From Phocoena phocoena (Eukaryota > Chordata > Mammalia > Artiodactyla > Phocoenidae), in the NCBI RefSeq assembly GCF_963924675.1, contig NC_089220.1:83455168-83519167 (forward strand): 64,000 bases of DNA, read 5' to 3'. Under the pieces are notes generated by a model. It was not told the DNA's origin. It was given only the letters and a program-made list of their open reading frames with translations, and did no database searches. Shown here piece by piece: positions 9,990 through 22,735 of the stretch; positions within the stretch are counted from its first letter, which is position 1; every line of letters begins with the position of its first letter. The position numbers were made by a program, and so were the translations under genes.

Positions 9990-12540
9990 CATCTGTCTGG
10001 CATGGAAGCCAGTGCTCACACCCCCTTATTTACAGCCTTAAAGACACACCCAACCCCTCCCCACAGGCAGGATTCACTCCCCTTCCCCCTCAATAACACA
10101 CTGTCCCCAGTGCCCCAGAACAGGAAGGCCAAGCCTGAGGCAGCCCAGCGAGGTGAATTCCAGCCTCTCTGAGTTGCAAACACTCCCACCACTGCCACCA
10201 CCTGCAGCAGAAACGATTGCATCACCCGCAGGAAGCGGTCCAGCAGCCCAGCCTCTGCTCTGGGGCACATTTTCAGTTCCTGCTTCTCTCCTTGCATACG
10301 TTGAGCACACTACCTTATCTTCTACTCCTGCGCTGGCTCCGTGGGTTCAAGCTAACGTGCATGTCTGGACAAAGGACTGTGGTTTGTTGCTTGGATGGGA
10401 TTTGTACGGGACCGACAGGGGCCTCTCATCCTTTTTCTGAACGCTGCTGGATGGGGGAGGGGAGGTCAGGCTGAAGGGGCTTTCCCAGCCAAGGACCAAT
10501 CAGAGATCCCGTGGGCTCAAAGAAAAAGTCCTCTTGGATGCAGGAGACAAGTCCCAGAAGCCACCATTACCTCGCATCTGCCTTTCAAGATGAGTGCCCA
10601 CATCTGGGCCACGTGGGCTGTCAGGTGGGCCAGCGAGAGGAAGGGGCTGAAGAGCCCGCCAACACAGCCAGGATGTCTCTGGTGTGGTGTCTCAGGCCCA
10701 TTAGACAGGCAGACACACTGCACTGGGCTGTGCTGCCTTCCCTACATTGTCATGGAATCTTCTGGAACTGAGGATAGATCCTTGCCCCTGCAGTTCCTCT
10801 TCTGCCCATCCTGGACTTCCTTTCCCTCTCTGCCAACTTCCTTCTCCCTCTCCCCCATGCAGCATCTGTCTCCTTAATCTCTCTTCCTACCCTGCTTTCC
10901 TCCTGCATTTGTCACCTCTCTCTGGCCTTGCCTTGGGCCACAGCAACAGCAGCCAACCCTTCATGGGCTCATAAAATGCTCAACATTTTAGTGGAAATCA
11001 TCCCGTGTGGAGGTTGTGTGCTGCCTTTTAAAATTTTATTTTTAGTTTACTTTACATTGTTTTACTTTTAGTCATGTATTATTTAATTACGTTCATAACT
11101 GGTCATTAAAGACAAGCAGAAAATACAGCAATGTTGAAATACAAATTAATGAAAATGAATCTGTTTATTCACTTCAAGATACTCTTCACCATATATCTAA
11201 GCTGTATCCATCCAAAGTCCTCATGGAGACCACTGAGATGTCTCCAGTTCGAAGATGCTGGTGCCTCTCAGAGAGGGAATGGAAAAATTGCAAGGCTGCT
11301 TCTTTTAACGTTATCATCCCCATTTGAAAGTGGTTTGCCTGAGTCTGAGTGACATTATAAACAGCTCTACGAGTGGGGTTATTACTGTCTCTTCACCCAG
11401 AGAGATAGCTGTGCTAAACCAGTGACCCTATATGGATCTCTCCCAGCTCTCAGATGCTCTTTGTACCACAAACCTGACTTACTCCTTGGCAGGGGTTAGG
11501 ACACCAAAATCAGTGATTTGAATAAATATCAAGTTGTTCTTTTAGGACCAGCCCAGCCTTAAATTACCAATACTGGTTTACTTTGTTTAAAGAAATGTCA
11601 GACTGCAACATGAAATTGGGTAACAATAGCACCATTTCAGACTCTCTCCTAAGGATTCAGAGTCATTAAACCTGTTCTTGATGTGATAACCTCTATGGAA
11701 TGAAGGGGGAACCCAAGGACTCTTAACTCTTCCCCCAGATCAGACCAGGTTATGGAGCCTATTCCAGGTTTCATATAAACTCCTAAGCATCATCTGAGAC
11801 TATGTAACCTGTAATGAAGAAACTAAGTATCGGGATCAATCCTGGTTTTCACAACTGGAGAAAAATTCCCAGATGCTTCAGAGTAGAATCATTTTTTCAA
11901 TCCTGATCCCTCTCACAATAAAATAAACAAAACTGACCTCTATATAAAGCCCCTGGCATAAATTCTTACTGACTTTAAGGAGAAACTACTTCCCGGCTTA
12001 CTTCAGCTCCAAGACAGGGTCACAGACTATGACCTTCACTGTGCCTTTGGCCTAGGTAAGCTCTCAAAGAGGAGGAGAACAAAACAATCTTGGGTTTAGA
12101 ATGTAGTCCCTACGAAAGCATTCCTGGAGTTTACCAGTTTCCTTGTCTGCAGGAAGGAAGTTTTTGCTTAAATGTTTATTGTTCAAATATTCCCTGTAGG
12201 CAGAGAGCTTCTGTATTCTGTTTCTTTGTACTTGAAACAAAGTTTGTGTCATTATCTTTGAAATGTGATTTTTTAAAAAAATTAGTCTTATGTTTTGGGG
12301 ACCTTGTTTTATTTGATCTTTTTCGATTCTTTGGCAATGGGGCCTGCGGGGGGAGGGTCTCTTCCTATTTCTATACATCTCCAACAGGTTTAACTGGAAT
12401 CAATCACTATTGCTTCTTCTCTGCAAAGAAACTATCTCCTTTACATTGAGTATTGAGCACATACTATGTGCCTCAGACTATCTGAGAAGTGTAGAGAGGC
12501 CATGAGGTATAAGACACATTTCCTGCCTGCCTTCTCATTG
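9990..12540. other. unique intergenic tract
   Basis: No gene, RNA or clear repeat recognised. GC content falls from about 10.9 kb onward. Open frames of 60-160 codons occur, but overlapping frames on both strands and lack of known motifs argue against coding. Confidence 0.4.
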
Positions 12541-12799
12541 CCTGCCCTTATAGTCTTTATTGAGATATAATTGAGTTATAATCCACCTACCCTAAAACTC
12601 ATCCATTTAAAGTGTACAATCTAATGGTTTTTAAAATATTCACAATTTTAGAACATTTTCATCACCCCAAAAAGAAATCCCATATGCATTAGCAGTCACT
12701 CCCCAGCCCAAATAACCAAGTAATCACTAATCCACTTTCTGTCTCTATAGATTTGCCTATTCTGGACATTTCATATAAATGGAATCGTATACCGTGTTG

Positions 12800-12801
<2 letters not shown>

Positions 12802-12833
<32 letters not shown>

Positions 12834-13022
12834 GGTACGCGGGCCTCTCACTGCTGTGGCCTCTCCCACCGCAGAGCACAGGCTCCAGACGCGCAGGCCC
12901 AGCGGCCATGGCTCACGGGTCCAGCTGCTCCACAGCATGTAGGATCTTCCCGGACTGGGGCACGAACCCGTGTCCCCTGCATCGGCAGGCAGACTCCCAA
13001 CCACTGCGCCGCCAGGGAAGCC
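12802..13022 (-). mobile_element. CHR SINE, short form
   Basis: T-run, then TGCGGTACGCGGGCC, ending CCAGGGAAGCC. Target-site duplication CCGTGTTGTCTTTT on both sides, inside the L1 3' end. Confidence 0.95.
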
Positions 13023-13964
13023 CCCGTGTTGTCTTTTGTAACTGGCTTCTTTCAGTTAACATAATCTTTTCAAGATTCATCCATGTTGTAGCATGTATCA
13101 GTACTTCATTCCTTTTGATGGCTGAATACTATTCCATTGCATGGATATATCACATTTTGTTCATTTGTTCATCAGTTAATGGACATTTGAATTGTTTCCA
13201 CCTTTTGATACTATGAACATTCATGTACAAGTTTTTGTTTGAATACATGTTTTCCATTCTTTTGAGTATACATCTGGAGTGCAATTGCTGGGTTGAGTGG
13301 TAACTTTATGTTTAATCTTTTGGAGAATCGTTGTGCGTTTGATTTGCATTTAAGTAATGACTAATGCTGTTAAGAAAGTTTTCATAGGTTTATTGGCCAT
13401 TTGTATATCTTCCTTAAAGTATTGTCTATTCAAATCTTTTGCCCATTTTTAAATTAGGTTATGTGTCTTTTTTTTTTGCTGAGTTGTAAGAATTCTTTAT
13501 ATATTTTGGATACAAGTCGCTTATCAGATATAAGATTTGTATGTGTTTTCTCCTGTTCTATTAGTTCTATTACTTCTTGCCTTGATGATGTCGTTTACAG
13601 AACAAACATTTTAAATTTTGATGCAGTTCAATTTGTCTGTTCTTTCTTATGTCACTTATGCTTTTGGTGTCATATCTAAGAAACCATTACCTAACCCAAG
13701 GCCACAATGATTTACTCATATGTTTTCTTCTAGGAATTTTATAGTTTTAGCTGTTACGTCTAGGCCTATGCTCCATTTTAGCTAATTTTTGTATATAGTA
13801 TTAAAAAGGGGGCTTAAGTTCAGTTTTTTATGTGTGGATATCCAGGGGTCCCAACACTATTTGCTGAAAAGACTATTCTTCTCCCTGTTGAATGGTCTTG
13901 GCAGCTGTGTGGAAAATCAATGTCCAGGGTTTATTTCTAGACTATCAATTCTATTTCTTTCTTT

Positions 13965-14272
13965 TATTTATTTTATTTTTAAATTTTTGGTTGTGTTGGG
14001 TCTTCATTCCTGCACGTGGGCTTTCTCTAGTTGCGGTGAGCTGGGGCTACTCTTTGCTGTGGTGAGCGCACTTCTCATTGCTGTGGCTTCTCTTGTTGCG
14101 GAGCATGGGCTGTAGGCACACGGGCTTCAGTAGTTGTGGCACGCAGCCTCAGTAGTTGTGGCACATGGGCTTTGTTGCTCCACAGCATGTGGGATCTTCC
14201 CATACCAGGGCTCGAACCCGTGTTCGCTGCCTTGGCAGGCAGATTCTTAACCACTGTGCCACCAGGGAAGCC
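13965..14272 (-). mobile_element. CHR SINE, long form
   Basis: TTTTTGGTTGTGTTGGGTC start and ACCAGGGAAGCC end, with flanking repeat CTATTTCTTTC / CTATTCCTTTC. Confidence 0.9.
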
Positions 14273-15344
14273 CTATTCCTTTCATCTACATGTCTATCCT
14301 TTATTCCAGTACCACAGTATCTTGATTACTGTTGCTGTATAGTAACTTTTGAAATTGGGAAGTGTGAGTCCTCCAACTTTGTTCCTGTTTTTCAAGATCT
14401 TTTGGATATTCTTGGTCCCTTGCATTTCCGTGTGAATTTCAGGATACGCTTGTCAATTTCTACAAAAGAGCCATCCATCTGGGATTTTGATTAGGGATTG
14501 CATTGATCTGTAAATTAATTAGGAAATATTGCCATTTTAACAATATTAATTCTTCCAATTCATGAACATGGGGTATCTTTCCATTCATTTAGATCTTAAT
14601 TTCTTTCAACAATGTCTTATAGTTTTCAGTGTATACATTTTACACATTAAAAAAACTTATTCCTAAGTATAATATTTTATTTTTTGGTGCTTCTATAAAT
14701 ACAATTATTTTCTTAATTTTATTTTCATATTGTTCATTGCTAGAGCATTGAAATACAATTAATTTTTGTATATTGATCTTGTATTCTACAATCTCACTGA
14801 ATTCATTTATTAGTACAATAGTTTTTGTTTGTTTTTTTCTTTTTTGAGGACTCCTTGAGCTTTTCTATGTACAAGTTCAGATCATATGTGGATAGAGATA
14901 CTCTTACTTTTTCCTTTCTAATCTGTATGTCTATTATTTCTTTTTCTTGCCTAACTACCCTGGCTAGAACCTCCAGTAAAATGTTGCACAGAAGTGACAA
15001 GAATAAACATCCTTATCTTGTTCCTGATCTTAGGGCAAAAGCTCTTAGTCTCTCACTATTACGTATGATGTTAGTTGTGGGGTTTTTGTAGATACCCTTT
15101 ATCAGGTTGAGTAAGTTCCCTTTTATTACTAGTTTATTGAGGGTCTTTATCATGAAAATTTGGTGGATTTTTGTCAAATGCTTTTCTTGTTTCTATTGAG
15201 ACATTCATGTGATTTTGTCCTTTATTTTACTGATATTGAGTACTATATTGATTGATCTTATATGTTAAGCCAAACTTGCAACCTTACAGATTCCACTTCA
15301 TGTATAATCATTTCTATGTGTTGCTAATATCAGTTTGCTAGTCT

Positions 15345-15703
15345 TTTTTTTAATATAAATTTATTTATTTTTAATTTATTTTTAGCTGTGTTGGGTCTTC
15401 ATTGCTGCGCGTGGGCTTTCTCAAGTTGCAGTGAGTGGGAGTACTCTTTGTTGCTGTGCACAGGCTTCTTATTGTGGTGGCTTCTCTTTTTGCAGAGCAT
15501 GGGCTCTAGGTGTGCGGGCTTCAGGAGATGTGGCACATGGGCTCAGTAGTTGTGGCTCGTGGGCTCTAGAGCGCAAGCTTGGTAGTTGTGGTGCACGGGC
15601 TTAGCTGCTCCGCGGCATGTGGGATCTTCCCGGACCAGGGCTTGAACCCGTGTCCCCTGCATTGGCAGGCAGATGCTTAACCACTGCACCACCAGGGAAG
15701 TCC
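15345..15703 (-). mobile_element. CHR SINE, long form
   Basis: T-rich start with AGCTGTGTTGGGTC, end CCAGGGAAGTCC. Target-site duplication CAGTTTGCTAGT on both sides. Confidence 0.93.
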
Positions 15704-15837
15704 CAGTTTGCTAGTTTTTTGCTGTTATATTCTTCTGAGGAGATACAATTTACACAGAAGAAGGGATAGAAGACATTAACACAAAACAGTATGTAACCAA
15801 GTACTATAATATGAGGTAGAGAGCATCAGTGCTATTC

Positions 15838-15908
15838 TAGTAAATATGTATTTATTGTGTACCAACTATGTGCCAGGTATCATGGTTTGAGGACATAAAA
15901 GGTGCAGG
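15838..15908 (-). repeat. L2 3'-end fragment
   Basis: GTATTTATTGTGTACCAAC then TATGTGCCAGGTATCATGG, the antisense L2 terminus. Confidence 0.55.
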
Positions 15909-16120
15909 GGGGCTTCCCTGGTGGCTCAGTGGTTGGGGGTCCGCCTGCCAATGCAGGGGACACGGATTCGTGCCCCGGTCCGGGAGGATTCCACATGCCG
16001 CGGAGCGGCTGGGCCCGTGGGCCATGGCCGCTGAGCCTGCGCGTCCGGAGCCTGTGCTCCGCAACGGGAGAGGCCACAACAGTGAGAGGCCCGCGTACCG
16101 CAAAAAAAAAAATAAAAAAG
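15909..16120 (+). mobile_element. CHR SINE, short form
   Basis: GGGCTTCCCTGGTGGC-type start, CGTACCGCA plus A-tail, flanked by AAAAGGTGCAGGG on both sides. Confidence 0.95.
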
Positions 16121-16319
16121 GTGCAGGGGCCAAGGAGCTTTTGGTTAGCTCCCTCCCTGCCCTTCTAGACAGCATCCCGGAAGTCATCAAGACCCCACCC
16201 CTACCACTTCTCCACTCCTGTCATGCCCAGGGAAAGGGAGCTAGGACTCCTTGGGGATTTAATTAGGTGGCCAGAGATAATGCTGTGACGCAGTTAAGAA
16301 ACCAAAAGGTAAGAAGAAA

Positions 16320-16550
16320 ACTATGGAGTCAGACAGATAGGCATTCAAATTCCAGCAAAGGCACCTACTGGTGATTTGGGACAAGTAAATTAACCTCTCT
16401 GAACTTAGTTACATCATCTGTCAGATTGAAATAACTATAGCTCCTCCTCAGGTGGTTGTTGGGAAGTAGAAATTGTAATAAATTATACAAAACACCTAGC
16501 AGAGTGCTTTGGTACATAATAGATGCTCAACAAATCAGCTATTACTATGT
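16320..16550 (+). repeat. MIR
   Basis: Core wording of MIR: ACAAGTAAATTAACCTCTCTG, TTACATCATCTGTCAGATTG, and CATAATAGATGCTCAACAAAT at the end. Confidence 0.75.
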
Positions 16551-16871
16551 ATTCAGCACTGTGTGACAACCATAGGCTAGGGAAAGAAAATCCAGAAGAA
16601 GAATGGAAAAACCCTTGACCCTGTTTTCAGAAGGTGCATGTTCCAGTTAGGGAGTCAAACCTAGCACATACAGAATAACTGAAGCATTATAAAAACAGCG
16701 TATAAGATACCTAAAAAAATATTATATAGAGTATGACTACTATAGGAATAAATGAGGCTGTAATATGTAAAATGCTTAACACCAAAGTGTTAGGTGACAT
16801 ATAGTAAGTACTCAGTAAGTGGTAGTAGTTATTATTATTAACAGTTGCCTTCACCTTAAGAGTCTGTCTAG

Positions 16872-17042
16872 AACAGTGGTTTTCGAAGTGTGGTCTCTGG
16901 TCCAGCAGCAACAGCAGCACCTGGAACTTATTAGGAATGCTAATAATTCTTGATCTCCTTCCCAGACGTACTGACTCAGAAACTCAGAGGGTGAGACCCA
17001 GCAATCTGTGGTTTAATAAACCCTCGAGGTGATTTGGATGCA
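16872..17042 (+). repeat. MER5A (hAT MITE)
   Basis: CAGTGGTTTTCGAAGTGTGG, CTGACTCAGAAACTCAGAGG and CAGCAATCTGTGGTTTAATA match the MER5A pattern. Confidence 0.8.
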
Positions 17043-17205
17043 GTGGTTTTCAACATGAGTATTACCTGTGGAGCTTAAAGAAAATCCCAGTGCCCATGCT
17101 GCCCTTAAGACCAATTAGAATCTCTAGGGATGGGATCCAGGCCTTAGAATTTTGTAAAGTTCCCCAGATTATTCAAATGTACATCTGGAGTTTAGGACTA
17201 TACAT
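17043..17205 (+). repeat. second MER5-type MITE, directly adjacent
   Basis: Starts again with CAGTGGTTTTCAACATGAGT and contains AATTAGAATCTCTAGGGATG. A related hAT MITE lying head-to-tail with the previous one. Confidence 0.65.
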
Positions 17206-17501
17206 CTAAATAGAGCCTTGCATTAAAAAGGAGAAGAGACGAAGATTCAACCTTTAAAATTAATACACTTACTAATGCAGGTTGTGGAAGAGGCCCTAAA
17301 ATACTCCTTTTCCGTCTTATGCCCCCTTCTCCCAAATCTGCCTTACAAGAAGAGAAAAACAAGAGAAAACAGAGCCTCTTCCCTAACCTGAGCTTGAGCA
17401 AGGGGGTGTGGAATAATGCATCCAGTCTGTTCCCCTCCCCTTAGGTGGACTGCCGTCCCGGGGAACAGACACTGAAAGCTCAAACCTGATGTTCATTTTT
17501 A

Positions 17502-17787
17502 AAAAATATATATATATTTATTTATTTTTGGCTGCGTTGGGTCTTTGTCGCTATGCGCGGGCTTTCTCTAGTTGCGGAGAGTGGGCTTCTCGTTGTGGTG
17601 GCTTCTCTTGTTGCAAAGCACGCGCTCTAGGTGTGCAGGCTTCAGTAGTTGTGGCACACGGGCTCAGTAGTTGTGGCGCACGGGCTTAGTTGCTCCACGG
17701 CATGTGGGACCTTCCCGGACCAGGGATCGAACCCGCGTCCCCTGCATTGGCGGCAGGTTCTTAACCACTGCACCACGAGGGAAGTCC
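17502..17787 (-). mobile_element. CHR SINE, long form
   Basis: TTTTTGGCTGCGTTGGGTC start, GAGGGAAGTCC end, flanked by CTGATGTTCATTTTTAA / CTGGTGTTCGTTTTTAA. Confidence 0.93.
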
Positions 17788-18217
17788 CCTGGTGTTCGTT
17801 TTTAATCACTCGTGTTAAATTCCCTATGGAGGACTAGGTCTGCCTTGAACACAGAGGGTCTCATGTCACCCAAATCCTTAACTTATTCATGAAACAAGAA
17901 AGATCCTTCATCAGCCCCAATCGTGCACCAGAGGAGCCTGATCCAGATTGTCCCAAGATGCAGCCTGTTCACCGCATGTATGCTGGCCACACCCTGCCTG
18001 ACCTGGTGTATCTTTGGTGCCTTCAAAGTCCAAGACTCCTTCTCAGACAGAAAGAGAACCTGGTGTAGAGCTCAGCCGAGTGTGGAAGTGAAATGGAAGC
18101 CAGGGTAGCCTAGAGTCCATGTGTCTTCCTATATAAGTGGTTGTGCAAGATATGGCCTCTGGAAGCAGCAGATATTTGCCCTTAGCCTTGCCTGCAATTA
18201 TCAAGAATAGCCACTAG

Positions 18218-18397
18218 GGGCTTCCCTGGTGGCGCAGTGGTTGAGAGTTCGCCTGCCGATGCAGGGGACATGGGTTCGTGCCCTGGTCGGGGAGGATTCC
18301 ACATGCCGAGGAGCGGCTGGGCCAGTGAGCAACGGGAGAGGCCACAAGAGTGAGAGTGAGAGGACCGCATACCGCCAAAAAAAAAAAAAAAAAAAAA
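18218..18397 (+). mobile_element. CHR SINE, short form with internal deletion
   Basis: Full 5' part and A-tail, but the middle section (normally GAGCCATGGCCGCTGAGCC onward) is missing after GGGCCAGTGAGC. Target-site duplication AAGAATAGCCACTAG / AAGAATAGCCACCAG. Confidence 0.93.
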
Positions 18398-18489
18398 GAA
18401 TAGCCACCAGTCTCCTGCCAGTAAAGCAGAAGCTTCCTCTGCCACAGGTCATTTTAGGGAAGTAGCTAGTAGTGAAAAGTGTGTGGAAT

Positions 18490-18660
18490 CTCAGACACGA
18501 AGAAATCCTGCTGTGCCCCTTATAAGTTACTTAACTATTTTGTGTCCTAGTTTCTTCATCTGTTTATAAGAACTGGGGATTAAAAATGAGATGACGTACG
18601 TGCACGTCCTTAGCCTGGTGCCGATTACATGGATGCTCAGGAAATGTTAGTTTCCCTTCC
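18490..18660 (+). repeat. MIR
   Basis: AAGTTACTTAACTATTTTGTG, TTTCTTCATCTGTTTATAAG and GGATGCTCAGGAAATGTTAG fit MIR. Confidence 0.65.
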
Positions 18661-18804
18661 CTTTCCCAGAAAAGGGAAGGAGCAGGAGGGGTATGATAGG
18701 TCAGCTGCCTGAATCTCCTCTGTGACCTCCCAGAGCCACCAGTGTCTCTGCAACTCAGTGTCTGTGTCTTTCAGAGATATTACTCGTTAGAAATAGGGTA
18801 AGAA

Positions 18805-18966
18805 GGGCTTCCCTGGTGGCGCAGTGGTTGAGAGTCCGCTTGCCGATGCAGGGGACACCGGTTCGTGCCCTGGTCCAGGAAGATCCCACATGCTGCGGAG
18901 CGGCTGGGCCCGTGAGCCACGGCCGCTGAGCCTGCGCATCTGGAGCCTGTGCTCCGCAACGGGAGA
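18805..18966 (+). mobile_element. CHR SINE, short form, 3' truncated
   Basis: Good 5' two thirds, but it stops at CGCAACGGGAGA and passes straight into unrelated sequence with no A-tail. Probably a deletion across its 3' end. Confidence 0.85.
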
Positions 18967-21480
18967 TTTACGTGCTAAATACCGCTCTGGTAATTCTCCA
19001 GCCAGGGCTGCAGCAAACTTGTGGTTTCATCCACTTTCAGTGACAACCTGCATTCTCAGTACATAATTTAGAAACTCAAACTTCAGAACATAAATTTTAT
19101 TTTAATTCCAAAATGATTATTGTAAAAAATAATATGACAATCTTGTGACCCTATTTCTTCACATGGGAGACAGTGCCTTACAAGCTGTACCTATTCCCAT
19201 GAGGACTTGGGGCTTTTTTCTAGGCTTTCAATTTTGGGTTTGGGTTCACATTTCTCCATTCTCTCACAGAGTCTAGGGTTGAATTTCTGAAAGAAAGAAG
19301 AAAAGGAAGTACAGGGAAAATGGGCTTTTTAAAGAAGGAAATGGTCCCATCTTTTAAATTCCCCCAGCCCACATGAACCCCACATGAACCCCACATTCCC
19401 AGCCAGGGAACCTGAACAAAAATAACACCAAGTCTCTTGGGATAGCCACAGATGTTGTGCTTATTTGCATACATTTGCATACACTTTTAAGCAAATGTGC
19501 ACAGTGGATTAATTCGGGTGCCCAGTGGTGATTGCAATCAACCCTAATGTTACAAGCTGGCCTGTGAAGCAGGTGGCATGACCACAGGGCAGAGCAGGAC
19601 AGTGCTACAGCCCAGAAGTAGCTACTGCTCTGGGGTCTCCCTGAAGTGAGGCCAGAAGCCCAGTGCCATAGAGACCTAGTGTTCTCCCTTGACCTCGCTA
19701 CCCTCTTAACTTCCCTCTTCTTCCCCCTCCAGATCCAGATCCATCTGCCCTCCCCTCTTCTCCTTCCAGATCCAGGGGAGGCTCCCCTGACAGCACTGAG
19801 TTAAGGCAGGCCTGAGCTCCACTGGATCCTCAGGCTGCAGGGAGCTCCCCAGTCTGGGAACAGGGGACCTGCCAGGCACATATCCCTTTGGCAGTGCCCA
19901 CACCCCCAAGAGAATATGCACAGCACCTATCGTGGGACAGACATGTAGGAGCATGCCAGCAACATGGAGCCTTGTAAGGAAATCTCCAGGAAGGCAAGCA
20001 GAGGAGCAAACCTAGGAGCCGGGGGGTTTGGGGGGTGGGGTGGAGTTTGGCCTTGATCCATTACACCTGCCTTTAAAGTACACCATTAAAGTTTCACACT
20101 GTTTTCTTCTGCAGAGCCCTTTGTTCTCTGGCCATTGCTGACCAGCCTGGCCCCAGACAAAGCCAGACAGATTGTTCTGAAGTTTGGATTTCCACTGGCT
20201 CTCTGCATCTAATGAGCTGTCACTCAGAACTCTGCCCTAGAAGTCTGGCAGTGCCTGGGGGAAGTGGGAGGGGACAGCATGTATGGCAGCATCCACAGCT
20301 GGGCCTGAGCCTCTCAGGGTTAGAAGGAAGTCTGACCTCTGGCCTCATATTCTGCTCTCAAGGAGCTCTGTGCCCTTAAGCCATTGAGTTACCTGGTCTC
20401 CTGAGGTCAGAACCCAACCGTGAGTAAGGTCTCTAGATCCTGCATGACCCTTAGGCCAGAGCCACCCACATGGCGTTGCTAAAGTTACCTTCTCTCTTCA
20501 CAGGATTGTCCACACCTAGACCAAGATGGAAGTTGTCAATGTGGAATGACGTGAGAAGTGTCCCCAAAACTCTGGGTTCCCACAGCCTTCTCTGAGGCCT
20601 GCAGATCTCACAATTGGGATCCTTCTTTTGGAGTACCCAGAGGGTCCTGTTAAGATGCAGTTGCAGTTAACATTATAATGTATTTCCCCCAGTCTTTTTC
20701 CTTGCATAAATATTTGTAGTCTATTTTAAAACATTGGAATATTTGTGCTTAATGTATTAAAAATATTTTTTCCTACCTTAAAAAAAAAAAAAAAGATGCA
20801 GCAGTTGCTAGAAGAAAGTCTTAGAAAAAGGAGCCGTCGCCTCCCCTATAGGAGGTGCTGTAGGTTCTCTGGGGTAAAATTCAGCCACAACCTCCTCCCG
20901 AGGACCAAGGGATTTTTCCTCCTTTCACCAAAGCCATGGGCCAAAACCTCCCTTTTTACCTCCCTCCACTCCCCTCTCCCACAGGGGCTTCACACCTCGC
21001 GTGTTCAGTTGGTCATCATGGGACAAACTGCTTTAGTGCGGTGTGCCTCATAAGCAATTAAGCAGAATCAGCAAGTGGGGTATAAACCTTACTAAGGAGG
21101 ATAGTTACAGCCACAGTGAGGAGAATGCCAGGCGCATGTCCACAATCCCTCAACCAAAATTCTGAAAGCCCAATGCTCCAAAATCTTAAACAAACAAAGA
21201 ATCATTTGGCATCAAAGCCTATTAAAATGGTGTGAAACTATTCATAATTCCTATCCCATTTAGGGTGATTAATACTACATTTTTTCTGCCAAATTAGCAA
21301 AGCATTTACTAATGGAGTGCTGGCCCAGACCCTGCTGGAGGTGGTAACAAAACACATGGCACATGTACCGTATTGTCTGGCCCCAAGTGTTCGGATTGTA
21401 AACATGTACGAAAAGCTATTACAGGTGGAGAAGAAACTATACCAAGATCTATCATTACTAGGAGACTATATAGACTACAT
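18967..21480. other. unique intergenic tract
   Basis: No gene recognised. A 15-base A-run lies at 20780-20794. A 61-codon plus-strand frame at 21317-21502 has no recognised relatives. Confidence 0.4.
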
Positions 21481-21489
21481 TAAGAAAGT

Positions 21490-22080
21490 AGGCTGTGACT
21501 GAGACCTGCTGAATTCAAATCCTAATTTTACCATTTATTAGCTGTGTGACCTTGTAAACTTTGTGTGATCTCTTTATACCTCCTTTATGGATTGAATTGT
21601 TTCTACCCCAAAATTCATATGTTGAAGCTCTTACTCCCAGCACCTCAGAATGGGACTATATTTGGAAGAAGGTAATTAAGTATAAATAAGGTAATATGAG
21701 TGGACCCTAATCCAATCTGACTGGCATCCTTGTAAAAAGAGGAGAGTAGGATACACAGAAGACCCTGGGGAAGCATGCCTATAGAGGAAAGGCCATGTGC
21801 AAACTAAGGAGAGAGACCTCAGGAGAAACCAAACTGGACTTACTTACTTAATCGTGGACTTACAGCCTCCAAAACTGGGAGAAAATAAACTTCTGTTGTT
21901 TAAGCCACTCAGTCCCTGGTATTTTGTTATGGCACCCCTAGCAAACTAACATACCTCCCTTTCGTGGATACTAATAGTAGAACCTAACTCTTAGGGTTGT
22001 TGTGAGGACTGAATGAGTTAACATTTGTAAGAACACAGTTCAATGCCTGGCAGAGTTAACAAGAAATGTTAGCTACTAAT
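21490..22080 (+). repeat. MIR split by an MLT1 insertion
   Basis: Left half (TTTACCATTTATTAGCTGTG then TGACCTTGTAAAC) and right half (GTTGTGAGGACTGAATGAGT then TGCCTGGCAGAG) are parts of one MIR. The MLT1 LTR sits between, with CCTCC at both junctions. Confidence 0.65.
21587..21950 (+). mobile_element. MLT1-type MaLR solo LTR
   Basis: CAAAATTCATATGTTGAAGC, CAGCCTCCAAAACTGGGAG, AATAAACTTCTGTTGTTTAA and AGCAAACTAACA are hallmarks of MLT1 LTRs of the ERVL-MaLR group. No internal region is present. Confidence 0.85.
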
Positions 22081-22144
22081 ATGTTAAACCAGACTGATGG
22101 GATTTATTGCATTCACACACTCATTTATGAAAACAAAAAAAAGT

Positions 22145-22735
22145 GTACAAACCCAGCCCTTTTCTCTTCCCTGAACTGTAGATCAAGGGCCTCCTCAACA
22201 TCTGTACTTAGATGGCTAAAGAGTACTTCCAACAAACTTGCTCTTCTTCAAACTTCCCCATGGCAACCAGCAACTTCATCCTTCTGGTCACTCAGGCTAA
22301 CACTTTGGAGTCATCAGTTCCTTTTACTTCACATGTAATCTGTCAGTATACCCTGTTGGCTCTGCCTTCAAAATGTATTCAGATTTTAACACTTCTCACC
22401 ATCTTACCACTATTCCAAGCCACCATTATCCTTTGTGTGGACTGTTGCAATAACTAGCCTCCCTAGTGCTTCTCTTGCCCCTTATAGTCTATTCTCATCC
22501 CAGCATCCAGACTGGATCCTGTTAAAACCCATACCAGATTGTGTCATGCTCTGCTCAAAACCATCCAGTTGCTTCCCATCTCACTCAGAGTAAAAGCCAG
22601 TCTTTCCAATGGCCTACAAAGTTGAGCACAGACTGACTCCTGGTTGCCTCGCAGACTTCCTCTCCTCTTCCTCTACTCATTCATTCTGTTCCAGTCATGT
22701 TGATCTTCTTGCTGTTCCTCTAAAATCTAGGAGAG
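22145..22735 (-). repeat. L2 LINE fragment
   Basis: Antisense L2 3' coding-end wording: GTGTCATGCTCTGCTCAAAA, TTGCTTCCCATCTCACTCAG, CCTACAAAGTTGAGCACAG. Confidence 0.65.

Larger units (their letters stand above)
12550..15730 (-). mobile_element. old L1 (3' end and part of ORF2), antisense, with three SINE insertions
   Basis: Begins with L1 3'-UTR wording in antisense (TTGAGATATAATTGAGTTAT; CATTTCATATAAATGGAATC) and runs into ORF2. Minus-strand translation at 14803-15000 reads ILLEVLARVVRQEKEI, part of the reverse-transcriptase domain. The expected FADD catalytic motif is decayed to a TYD-like remnant. It is truncated at the 5' end and interrupted by CHR SINEs at 12802, 13965 and 15345. It is dead. 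Confidence 0.8.

Noticed and set aside
15909..16120. tRNA gene calls at CHR SINEs
   Set aside because: The A/B-box-like head is the tRNA-derived part of the SINE; no full cloverleaf with mature tRNA ends.
21317..21502. 61-codon frame with protein-like composition (TLLEVVTKHMAHVPYCLAP)
   Set aside because: It stands alone next to a MIR and has no known relative; too short to call.
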